Shown: one piece after another, positions 1 through 7,480 of the stretch
How positions within the stretch are numbered: the stretch's first letter is position 1
Layout of the letters: every line of letters begins with the position of its first letter
Origin: CAZAPO01 sp044841755
GTDB taxonomy: Bacteria > Bacteroidota > Bacteroidia > Flavobacteriales > Flavobacteriaceae
Direction of reading: 5' to 3'
Length of the DNA: 64,000 bases
Assembly: GCA_044841755.1 (NCBI GenBank)
Contig: JAXOFM010000001.1
Span: 1,054,001-1,118,000, forward strand
Notes under the pieces: generated by a model
Databases searched by the model: none
The model's input: only the letters and a program-made list of their open reading frames with translations
What the model was told of the DNA's origin: nothing
Made by a program: the position numbers and the translations under genes

Positions 1-1089
1 GACTCTGGCGATCTTTCAGCAGAACTAATGTTAAGGAAGCCTCAACAAATCAAAGCGTTTTTAGATGAGTACATAATAGGACAAGAACACACCAAACGTG
101 TAATGTCTGTTGCTGTTTACAATCACTACAAGCGTTTATTACAAACCCCTACAGATGATGATATTGAAATTCAGAAAAGTAATATTGTCATGGTTGGGCA
201 AACGGGAACGGGTAAGACCTTAATGGCTAAGACAATTGCAAGAATGCTAAATGTACCTCTTGCTATTGTTGATGCAACAGTGTTAACAGAAGCTGGTTAT
301 GTTGGTGAAGATGTTGAAAGTATTTTAACACGCTTACTTCAGGCAGCCGATTATAACCTAGAAAAAGCTGAAAGAGGGATTGTATTTATTGACGAAATAG
401 ATAAAATTGCTCGCAAGAGTGATAACCCTTCCATTACTCGTGATGTTTCTGGAGAAGGTGTTCAGCAGGCACTTCTTAAGTTATTAGAAGGAACGGTTGT
501 TAATGTGCCACCTAAAGGAGGAAGAAAGCATCCAGACCAAAAATTCATTGAAGTAAATACAGAGAATATTTTATTTATTGCTGGTGGAGCTTTTGATGGT
601 ATTGATCGTCATATCTCGAAAAGGCTGAATATGTCTGCAATTGGTTATAAAGCGTCTCACGATGGTGAGATCATTGATAAGGATAACTTTTTGCAGTATA
701 TCATTCCAAAGGATTTAAAAGATTACGGATTAATTCCTGAGATTATTGGTCGTTTACCAGTGTTAACGCATATGGATCCTTTAGATGCTAACACACTTAG
801 AGCAATATTAACTGAGCCTAAGAACGCAATTGTAAAGCAATACAAAAAATTGTTTGCAATGGATGAAATAGATCTTAGCATCACTGATGGAGCCTTAGAT
901 TATATTGTCGAAAAAGCAATAGAGTATAAGCTTGGAGCCAGAGGTTTACGTTCACTATGTGAAGAAATCTTAACAGATGCAATGTTTACCCTTCCTGGAA
1001 GTGAAGAAACAAAATTGAATGTTACAAAGAGTTATGCCGAAGGAAAGCTCACAAAAACAAAACTTAAAAAGTTAAAGGCAGTTTCCTGA
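1..1089 (+). CDS. clpX: ATP-dependent Clp protease ATP-binding subunit ClpX (5' partial)
   Basis: AAA+ unfoldase that recognises, unfolds and feeds substrates to the ClpP peptidase in the cytoplasm. The frame is open from base 1 and about 362 residues are visible, so the N-terminal zinc-binding domain and the start lie before the window. Visible motifs are Walker A GQTGTGKT, the pore loop AGYVGED, Walker B IVFIDEID, the RDVSGEGVQQALLKLLEGT block and sensor-2 GARGLR. The ClpP-docking tripeptide, IGF in E. coli, reads IGY here (in SAIGYKAS). The partner clpP would normally lie just upstream, outside the window. A strong terminator follows. Identification is secure. Confidence 0.96.
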   Translation, partial: DSGDLSAELMLRKPQQIKAFLDEYIIGQEHTKRVMSVAVYNHYKRLLQTPTDDDIEIQKSNIVMVGQTGTGKTLMAKTIARMLNVPLAIVDATVLTEAGYVGEDVESILTRLLQAADYNLEKAERGIVFIDEIDKIARKSDNPSITRDVSGEGVQQALLKLLEGTVVNVPPKGGRKHPDQKFIEVNTENILFIAGGAFDGIDRHISKRLNMSAIGYKASHDGEIIDKDNFLQYIIPKDLKDYGLIPEIIGRLPVLTHMDPLDANTLRAILTEPKNAIVKQYKKLFAMDEIDLSITDGALDYIVEKAIEYKLGARGLRSLCEEILTDAMFTLPGSEETKLNVTKSYAEGKLTKTKLKKLKAVS

Positions 1090-1112
1090 GTATAAACTCA
1101 TATGAATAAAAG

Positions 1113-1139
1113 AAACCACTCCTCTCAGAGTGGTTTTTT
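1113..1139 (+). terminator. Rho-independent terminator after clpX
   Basis: A perfect 9-bp stem (AAACCACTC / GAGTGGTTT) with a 6-nt loop is followed by a T run. It lies 24 bases after the clpX stop and closes that transcript before the convergent GH3-type gene. Confidence 0.85.
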
Positions 1140-1317
1140 ATTTTGGATTTTAATTAATTTTTGCAGAAAAGTCTTTAATGTTTTTTTCTTAGTGCACACT
1201 AAAAGTAGTATTAATATTCAAAGCTCAAAAAGTCTTTTGGCAATTTTAGATGAATAACTCTCATTTTTCGTTCAAAGAAATAGCGATGCTTGTTTTTATC
1301 GATAAACAGTAGGGAAA

Positions 1318-2832
1318 TTAACTATTAAGTTTAAGAAGTTCATTAAGATAATCTCGAGAATTTGATAATCTAGGGATTTTATGCTGTCCGCCTAACTTAT
1401 CGTTTTCCTTGAGCCAATCATAGAATAATTGAGGTCTCGCCACATTAATTTTAGGTCTATTCAAGGTCATGTTATTATAACGCTTTGCTTCATAATCAGA
1501 GTTCAAAGATTTTAATGCGTTATCAAGCAGTTCATTAAAGTAGTTAATATCGTTTGGAGGTGTTTTAAACTCGATCATCCATTCGTGGGCTCCTTTTTCA
1601 TTTCCTTGCATAAAAACAGGAGCAGCTGTATAGTCAACGATTTCAGCTTTAGTTTTCTCACAAACTTTCTTCAAAGCTTCTTCAGCATTTTCGATTATTA
1701 ATTCTTCACCAAAGGCATTAATGTGATGTTTGGTTCTTCCTGAAACTTTTATTCTATAAGGATTTAAAGAAGTAAACCTAACCGTATCTCCAATTTTATA
1801 GCGCCATAATCCAGCGTTGGTGGTAATGATGACCGCATAGTTTACATCTTTTTTTACTTCACTTAACGGAATCACTTTTTCCTGAGGAGTTCCATAAGTA
1901 TTCATTGGGATGAATTCATAAAAAATACCATAATCAAGCATTAACAACAGCTCGCTAGAATTGTTCTGATCTTGTATAGCAAAGAATCCTTCAGAGGCAT
2001 TATAGATTTCATAATACCTAAAATCGTTACGAGGTAAAATAGTTTTGTATTGATCTACGTACGGAACAAAACTAACACCACCATGAAAATACACTTCTAG
2101 ATTTGGCCAAATATCAAATAGGTTATTCTTTCCTGTAGATTCTAAAACATTGTTGAGTAATACCAACATCCAAGAAGGCACACCTGCTAAACTGGTTACA
2201 TTTTCATTTATGGTCTCATCAACAATGGCTTGCATTTTATACTCCCAATCACTCATCAATGAAACCTTATTGCTTGGGGTACTGCTAAACTCAGCCCAAA
2301 AAGGCATATTATCAATTAGTATTGCAGAAAGGTCACCAAAAACGGTTCCATTTTCTTTGTAAAGTTCTTTACTTCCTCCAAGGCGCAGACTTTTACCAGT
2401 AAAAAGCTGTGAATCTTCATTATTGTTAAGGTACATGCATAATAAATCCTTTCCTGCTGCATAATGACAATCTTCTAGCGACTCCAAGCTAACGGGAATA
2501 AATTTACTTTTGGCATTGGTGGTTCCGCTAGACTTTGCAAACCATTTAATAGGAGAAGGCCAAAAAATATTTTGTTTCCCTTGACGAGCCAACTCTATCA
2601 TGTCTTGAATGTCTTCATAAGCTGAAATGGGAACACGCTCTTGAAAGGTTTTGTAATTATCAATAGAAGCAAAATCATATTGCTTTCCTATTTGGGTGTC
2701 CCTGGCAGTTTCTATAAGATCGAGAAGTAATTCATTTTGTACTTCGTTTGGGTATTTTAGAAACAATTCAATTTGATGAAATCGTTTTTTTAAAAACCAG
2801 GAAGCAATAGAATTTACTAAAGGAATTGACAT
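1318..2832 (-). CDS. GH3 family acyl-adenylating protein
   Basis: A 504-residue member of the GH3 branch of the adenylate-forming (ANL) superfamily, known from plant enzymes that conjugate acyl acids such as auxin or jasmonate to amino acids. Visible motifs are the ATP/AMP loop KSSGTTNAKSKFIPVS (about residues 102-117), YEIYNASEGFF in the middle (adenine-binding YxASEG block), WRYKIGDTVRF, and the hinge region KVSGRTKHHINAFGEE before the C-terminal lid. Length is close to plant and bacterial GH3 proteins. It stands alone, convergent with clpX, with ATG at 2830-2832. The acyl substrate cannot be told from sequence. The family call is firm; an actual conjugation reaction is inference. Confidence 0.85.
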   Translation of the reverse strand: MSIPLVNSIASWFLKKRFHQIELFLKYPNEVQNELLLDLIETARDTQIGKQYDFASIDNYKTFQERVPISAYEDIQDMIELARQGKQNIFWPSPIKWFAKSSGTTNAKSKFIPVSLESLEDCHYAAGKDLLCMYLNNNEDSQLFTGKSLRLGGSKELYKENGTVFGDLSAILIDNMPFWAEFSSTPSNKVSLMSDWEYKMQAIVDETINENVTSLAGVPSWMLVLLNNVLESTGKNNLFDIWPNLEVYFHGGVSFVPYVDQYKTILPRNDFRYYEIYNASEGFFAIQDQNNSSELLLMLDYGIFYEFIPMNTYGTPQEKVIPLSEVKKDVNYAVIITTNAGLWRYKIGDTVRFTSLNPYRIKVSGRTKHHINAFGEELIIENAEEALKKVCEKTKAEIVDYTAAPVFMQGNEKGAHEWMIEFKTPPNDINYFNELLDNALKSLNSDYEAKRYNNMTLNRPKINVARPQLFYDWLKENDKLGGQHKIPRLSNSRDYLNELLKLNS

Positions 2833-2888
2833 GGATTAGCTATCTTTACTCACTAAGTGAGATTATAAAACTCAAATATCTATTTCTA

Positions 2889-2896
2889 TAATTTTG
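2889..2896 (+). promoter_or_regulatory. Bacteroidota -7 element for the DUF2797 gene
   Basis: TAATTTTG matches TAnnTTTG. It overlaps a possible upstream TTG start of the DUF2797 frame, which argues that translation really begins at the ATG at 2942. No convincing -33 TTG is seen. Confidence 0.4.
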
Positions 2897-2941
2897 AGTT
2901 TCTCTTTAGTGATTTGCGCAACTAAAATAACAAAAATTCAC

Positions 2942-3739
2942 ATGCATTACCAAGGTGTTTTAACAAAAATGGAAACTGAATTTGGACAACCAATACAGTA
3001 TTTTTTAGTGTTTGAAAATGATTTTATAAATATGAATCAATTACTTAATAAAACCATTAAAATGAGTTTTGTTGAGTATCAATGTCTTGGGTGTGGATTA
3101 AACAAATTTGTTTATAGACAAGGTTTTTGCAAATCTTGTTTTTATGAAGTACCTCAGGCGGCAGATTGGATTATGCGTCCTGAGTTAAGTATGGCGCATT
3201 TGGGGAAAGAAGATAGAGATTTAGAGTATGAAAAGAAAGTTCAGTTACAACCTCATATAGTGTATTTGGCAAATTCTAGTAATGTAAAAGTTGGTGTTAC
3301 TAGAAAAACCCAAGTGCCTACAAGATGGATAGATCAGGGAGCGCACGAAGCTATAGAAATTGTTGAGGTTCCTAATCGTTATTTAGCAGGAATTACTGAA
3401 GTTGCGTTGAAAGATCATATAGCTGATAAAACTCAATGGAGAAAAATGCTTAAAAACGAAATTGAAGATGAAAATTTGCTTGAGAAGCGAGATGCTCTAA
3501 AACAATTTATTCCTGAAGAAGTCAAGGAATATTTTATTGAAAATAATAGTGAGACCAATTTAGAGTTCCCTGTTCATGAGTACCCTGAAAAGCCTAAGAG
3601 CCTCAATATTGAAAAAGCTGAGGAATACACAGGAAAACTTGTTGGTGTAAAAGGCCAGTACCTAATCTTCGAAGACCAAACCGTATTTAATGTCAGGAGT
3701 AATGAAGGAAGAGTTGTTAAGATTGAACTAGTCTATTGA
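2942..3739 (+). CDS. DUF2797 family protein
   Basis: A cytoplasmic protein of about 265 residues from a family without an assigned reaction. Near the N-terminus it has a zinc-ribbon-like cysteine set, CLGCG then GFCKSCF (CxxC-x14-CxxC). The family block follows: YLANSSNVKVGVTRK and PTRWIDQGA, the part of DUF2797 that resembles GIY-YIG nuclease folds. I chose the ATG at 2942 because the frame's more upstream TTG at 2894 lies inside a -7 promoter element. Its last 12 bases overlap the convergent transporter gene. A nucleic-acid role is suggested by the fold resemblance only. Confidence 0.75.
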   Translation: MHYQGVLTKMETEFGQPIQYFLVFENDFINMNQLLNKTIKMSFVEYQCLGCGLNKFVYRQGFCKSCFYEVPQAADWIMRPELSMAHLGKEDRDLEYEKKVQLQPHIVYLANSSNVKVGVTRKTQVPTRWIDQGAHEAIEIVEVPNRYLAGITEVALKDHIADKTQWRKMLKNEIEDENLLEKRDALKQFIPEEVKEYFIENNSETNLEFPVHEYPEKPKSLNIEKAEEYTGKLVGVKGQYLIFEDQTVFNVRSNEGRVVKIELVY

Positions 3740-4432
3740 TAACTCCTCATTAACCTTAAGTTTAAAACGCTTTCTAAACAACCAAACTCCCAAATATAAG
3801 AAAGGAGTATCTATTGCTGCTACCATTACTTTAAAAAGGAAGCCCGCTATTAGTAATCCAGCAAACAAACTCCATTCTATTTCACCAAAACTACAAAGCA
3901 AGAATAAAACGGTAAAGGTATCAACAAACTGGGATAAAAAGGTGGAGAAGTTGTTACGTAACCATAAGTGTTTACCTCGAGTTAGTTTTTTCCAGAAGTG
4001 GTAGATGTGTATATCAATAAACTGCGCCAATAAATAAGCCATCATACTTGCCAAAACTGCAATAGCTGTACTCCCAAAAACTGTGGTGTACATCTCGTCT
4101 TTTACTGGTGACCAATCGGTAGCTGGAACAACATTAGCAGTATACACAATGAGCATGGAAAAGAAGGAGGCAAAAATACCCATCACTACTACTTGATTTG
4201 CTTTTTTCTTTCCGTAGATCTCGCTTATTAAATCGGTTATTAAGAAGGTGATAGGGTAAGGCAGAATTCCTACCGAAATCTCAAAAAGTTTAGTGCCAAA
4301 AATTTCGGTATCAAAAGGATACCAATAAAAGAACTTCTTGAAGATCAAGTTAGAAACCACCAATGAGGTAATAAACAAAGCGCCTAAAAGCATATAGATT
4401 CTTTGGGCTAATAGTTTATCTTTTGCAGTCAT
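3728..4432 (-). CDS. queuosine precursor transporter (YhhQ/DUF165 family)
   Basis: A 234-residue integral membrane protein with about six hydrophobic segments. The family core is visible: ISVGILPYPITFLITDLISEIYGKKKA (about residues 52-78) and, later, HLWLRNNFSTFLSQFVDTF. The family imports queuosine precursors (preQ0/preQ1) for tRNA wobble-base modification. No queuosine genes are nearby, so the substrate rests on family membership. ATG at 4430-4432. The 3' end overlaps the convergent DUF2797 gene by 12 bp, so the two transcripts must be complementary at their ends. Confidence 0.85.
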   Translation of the reverse strand: MTAKDKLLAQRIYMLLGALFITSLVVSNLIFKKFFYWYPFDTEIFGTKLFEISVGILPYPITFLITDLISEIYGKKKANQVVVMGIFASFFSMLIVYTANVVPATDWSPVKDEMYTTVFGSTAIAVLASMMAYLLAQFIDIHIYHFWKKLTRGKHLWLRNNFSTFLSQFVDTFTVLFLLCSFGEIEWSLFAGLLIAGFLFKVMVAAIDTPFLYLGVWLFRKRFKLKVNEELSID

Positions 4433-4502
4433 TGAAATTGTGGATAAATACGTAAGGTAAATATAAAAGAATAAATTTTCTTTTACTTATTTTGCTTTTC
4501 CT

Positions 4503-5639
4503 ATGAACCAACCACAACAAGTTTATATCTCATTAGGGAGTAATCAAGGCGATAGATTTAAGAATCTACAAAACGCCATTGATCAAATACATATTACGGT
4601 TGGTAACATTAAGATTATATCTAAGGTATATAATTCTCCAGCTTTTGGGTTTAAGAGTGACGACTTTTATAATGCTTGTATTTTGGTTGAGACCGAAATG
4701 AAACCTAACAAGCTAATGAAAGAACTTTTGAGGATTGAAAAGAGCTTAGGTAGATTAAGAACCAAGGAAAAGGAATATCAAGCTAGAATCATTGACTTAG
4801 ATATTTTACTTATTGGTGATCAGATAGTCGATACAAAAACACTTCAGGTACCGCATCCTGAAATGGAAAAGCGAAGATTTGTACTGAGACCACTAAATAA
4901 TATTGCTCCTAAGGTGGAACACCCTAAATTAGAAACTACCATTTCTGAGTTGTTAGATAGCTGTGAAGATGAAAGTGAGCTTGACGATATTAATATTTGG
5001 TTAAAGAATCCAAGCAAAAGCTTTAATTTTTCGAAGCACAATTATATAGCTATTGAAGGAAATATTGGTGCCGGAAAAACAAGTTTAGCAACTAAAATTT
5101 CACATGACTACAATGCTAAATTGGTATTAGAACGTTTTGCGGATAATCCGTTCTTACCAAAGTTTTATAAAGAACCACAACGCTATGCATTTACCCTGGA
5201 AATGTCGTTTCTCGCAGATCGTTATCAGCAAATTAGTGATGATCTTTCACAGTTAGATTTATTTAAAGATTTTATTGTAAGTGATTACGATGTGTTTAAG
5301 TCACTCATTTTCTCGAAGATCACCTTGCCTGAGGATGAGTTTAAGTTATACCGAAAGTTGTTTTACTTAATGTATAAAGACATTGCTAAACCAGATCTTT
5401 ATATTTACTTATACCAGAATACCGAGCGACTTCAGGCGAATATCAAAAAGCGAGGTCGTGATTATGAGCAGGAAATAGAAGACGACTACTTAGAGAAGAT
5501 CAATGCTGGGTATCTAGAGTTCTTAAAGAATCAAACCGAGATCAATGTACAGATCATCGATATCTCAGATAGAGATTTTGTAAAGAACAGAGCCGATTAT
5601 TTATGGTTATTAAATCAAATAAGTAAAGATGTTACATAG
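4503..5639 (+). CDS. folK: bifunctional HPPK (FolK) - deoxynucleoside kinase fusion
   Basis: A 378-residue two-domain protein. Residues 1-160 are 6-hydroxymethyl-7,8-dihydropterin pyrophosphokinase, the folate step before FolP: SLGSNQGDR at the start, FYNACILVETEM, and the R-x-IDLDILL metal/ATP block (ARIIDLDILLIGD), then VPHPEMEKRRFVLRPL. Residues 180-378 are a deoxynucleoside kinase: P-loop GNIGAGKT at about 186-193, LERFADNPFL carrying the expected catalytic Glu, and the lid KKRGRDYEQEI. The usual D/E-R-S/T motif is not present; the equivalent stretch reads FIVSDYDVFKSLIF. The fusion links folate synthesis and nucleoside salvage in one polypeptide. Both domain calls are firm; the nucleoside specificity is unknown. 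Confidence 0.92.
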   Translation: MNQPQQVYISLGSNQGDRFKNLQNAIDQIHITVGNIKIISKVYNSPAFGFKSDDFYNACILVETEMKPNKLMKELLRIEKSLGRLRTKEKEYQARIIDLDILLIGDQIVDTKTLQVPHPEMEKRRFVLRPLNNIAPKVEHPKLETTISELLDSCEDESELDDINIWLKNPSKSFNFSKHNYIAIEGNIGAGKTSLATKISHDYNAKLVLERFADNPFLPKFYKEPQRYAFTLEMSFLADRYQQISDDLSQLDLFKDFIVSDYDVFKSLIFSKITLPEDEFKLYRKLFYLMYKDIAKPDLYIYLYQNTERLQANIKKRGRDYEQEIEDDYLEKINAGYLEFLKNQTEINVQIIDISDRDFVKNRADYLWLLNQISKDVT

Positions 5640-5689
5640 TGTTGTTAAGTCTTTAGGTATTTAATTATTGGTAGAAGGCAAACATGTTG

Positions 5690-6733
5690 TTATAGCCTGC
5701 AAAATTCTTTGATTTCCTTTGTTAAAATGTTATTGTCTAGGCTATGTGCAATTGACCAATTTTCACAAGCAAATTCCATTTTTTCTTGTTTAAAATAACT
5801 GTGACCCAATAAGAAGTAATATTTCGCTTCCATATGATTTCTTCTAATTGCTTGGATAAATTTGAAGTTAGCTTTTTTATAGTTCTCTTGCTTATAATCC
5901 TCGGTACCACTTTTAAAAAAGGCTTCTCCAATAATTTTATCGGTTAATACCTTTTTCCCTTTTCCTGCAATCTTTAAAGGGAGAACAGTATAATTAGAAA
6001 CATATTCACCACCTATCTTTGAAGCTTTCCATTTAGGCATATTATAGAGATGCTCAATTATAGTTGAGTCCATTTCTTTAGTTCCATGAATAATTATATC
6101 AACTTCATTTACTTTGCCCTCTTCGTTTATCTGAATTATGGCAAATGTCTTGTCATATAAGGCGATATATCCTTTTGAAAAATGGAAGTCCAATTTCTTC
6201 ATATACTCAGCTAATTTTTTTTGACCTCCAATATATGTGGCAGGACTATATTGTTCTTCTAGGAGATTTGGAGTTATATTTTCTATTTTATTTTTAATGC
6301 TTCCATCTTCCTTATACCATGTCCATTTTCCGGTTATTTCACCCATTTCGAAAATTGCAGATTTGGATATCTCTCCTGTTATCCAGTAATTGATCTGGTT
6401 TCCATGTTTTTTATTGTCCTTATAGGTAACAGTACGAGATAATTTGCCATTGGGATAATAGTCATTAAAAACACCTGTTTTTTGTAGTAGCTTTTTATCC
6501 ATGTACTTTCCCGATCTAAATAAAGAATCATTTAAGTAATAATCATTAACAACCCAAATATCTCCTTCGTTTTGAATTGTGCGCTTATATTGCCCATATA
6601 GTTTGGAGCTCTTTTCTCCATTAAACTTTATATAGTATGTCTTTAGTTTTTGAGAATGTACATTTAATATAAATAAAATGGCTATCAAGGATATTGCAAT
6701 TCTTTTTATAGAGTTGCTTTTACTAATACGCAT
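5690..6733 (-). CDS. secreted YwqK-like / TonB-C-like / TPR protein
   Basis: A 347-residue exported protein with a hydrophobic signal at residues 10-27 (ending NVHSQ). Residues 40-150 hold repeats with the YwqK/MORN-like pattern (NDYYPNGKLSRTVTYKDNK, INYWITGEISKSAIFE, WTWYKEDGSIKNK). Residues 165-255 resemble the C-terminal domain of TonB-type proteins found after such repeats in Bacteroidota (YIGGQKKLAEYM ... FAIIQINEEGKVNEVDII). The end has TPR-like helices (YYFLLGHSYFKQEKMEFACENW). It probably sits in the periplasm or on an envelope surface. No reaction is known. It is monocistronic. Confidence 0.6.
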   Translation of the reverse strand: MRISKSNSIKRIAISLIAILFILNVHSQKLKTYYIKFNGEKSSKLYGQYKRTIQNEGDIWVVNDYYLNDSLFRSGKYMDKKLLQKTGVFNDYYPNGKLSRTVTYKDNKKHGNQINYWITGEISKSAIFEMGEITGKWTWYKEDGSIKNKIENITPNLLEEQYSPATYIGGQKKLAEYMKKLDFHFSKGYIALYDKTFAIIQINEEGKVNEVDIIIHGTKEMDSTIIEHLYNMPKWKASKIGGEYVSNYTVLPLKIAGKGKKVLTDKIIGEAFFKSGTEDYKQENYKKANFKFIQAIRRNHMEAKYYFLLGHSYFKQEKMEFACENWSIAHSLDNNILTKEIKEFCRL

Positions 6734-6834
6734 AATTTTGTGATTTTAATTTTACACCAAGAAAAGATATAATTTCAAGTTGATTCCTAAAAGGGAAAAG
6801 TAAAGTTAGTTAGTTAAAGTATTAATTTTCCAAG

Positions 6835-7365
6835 CTAAGATTGTATTTTACAAAACAAATCCCAAAGCACCACACCACAACTTACAGAGATATTTAAGGA
6901 ATGTTTTGTTCCATATTGCGGAATTTCAATAACAGTATCACTTGCACTAACTACTTCTTGCGACACACCCTTTACCTCATTACCAAAAACAACAGCATAG
7001 GTTGTATTTGGTTCAGGTTTAAAGTTGTCTAACATGGTTGCATTTTCTGCTTGTTCAATAGCCAGTACTTTAACATTGTTTGTTTGAAGCTTGTTGATGA
7101 TGTCAATAGCGTTTTCAGCATATTCCCAAGCAACAGAGTCAGTACTTCCCAATGCTGTTTTATGAATGTCTTTATGAGGTGGAGTTGCAGTAATACCACA
7201 TAAATAGATCTTCTCAATAAGAAAAGCATCACTGGTTCTAAAAACACTCCCAATGTTATTTAAGCTTCTAATATTGTCTAGAATAACTATCAGTTTTGTT
7301 TTTTCAGATTGTTTGAATTCATCTATCGATAAACGATCTAATTCGCTATTTTTTAATTTCCTCAT
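6835..7365 (-). CDS. TrmH/SpoU family RNA 2'-O-methyltransferase
   Basis: A 176-residue SPOUT-fold enzyme that uses S-adenosylmethionine to methylate a ribose 2'-OH in tRNA or rRNA. The three SpoU motifs are clear: motif 1 LDNIRSLNNIGSVFRTSDAF, motif 2 VFGNEVKGVSQE, motif 3 IPQYGTKHSLNISVSCGVVL, the last two forming the knotted SAM site. I place the start at the ATG (7363-7365, MRKLKNSEL) because the four codons upstream begin with TTG. The target nucleotide cannot be told. It is divergent from mutS. Confidence 0.9.
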   Translation of the reverse strand: MRKLKNSELDRLSIDEFKQSEKTKLIVILDNIRSLNNIGSVFRTSDAFLIEKIYLCGITATPPHKDIHKTALGSTDSVAWEYAENAIDIINKLQTNNVKVLAIEQAENATMLDNFKPEPNTTYAVVFGNEVKGVSQEVVSASDTVIEIPQYGTKHSLNISVSCGVVLWDLFCKIQS

Positions 7366-7421
7366 AGTTGTCAACAATTGTAGATAACTTAAAGCTTTAG
7401 GGCTTCAAAAAGCATGAAATA

Positions 7422-7448
7422 TTGGTTACTTTAGCGTTTCTGCCTTTG
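7422..7448 (+). promoter_or_regulatory. possible mutS promoter
   Basis: TTG at 7422-7424 and TGCCTTTG at 7441-7448 (one mismatch to TAnnTTTG), separated by 16 bp. It lies 33 bp before the TTG start of mutS. The spacer is a little short. Confidence 0.3.
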
Positions 7449-7480
7449 TGCAAAAATAAGACAAATAAAACTTCATATCA

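Noticed and set aside
1296..1311. Palindrome GTTTTTATCGATAAAC after the GH3-type gene
   Set aside because: The core is self-complementary without a usable loop and lacks a T tail on the needed strand; too weak to call a terminator.
2894..2941. Upstream TTG extension of the DUF2797 gene
   Set aside because: The TTG overlaps a TAnnTTTG promoter element; the ATG at 2942 starts with residues that fit the protein.
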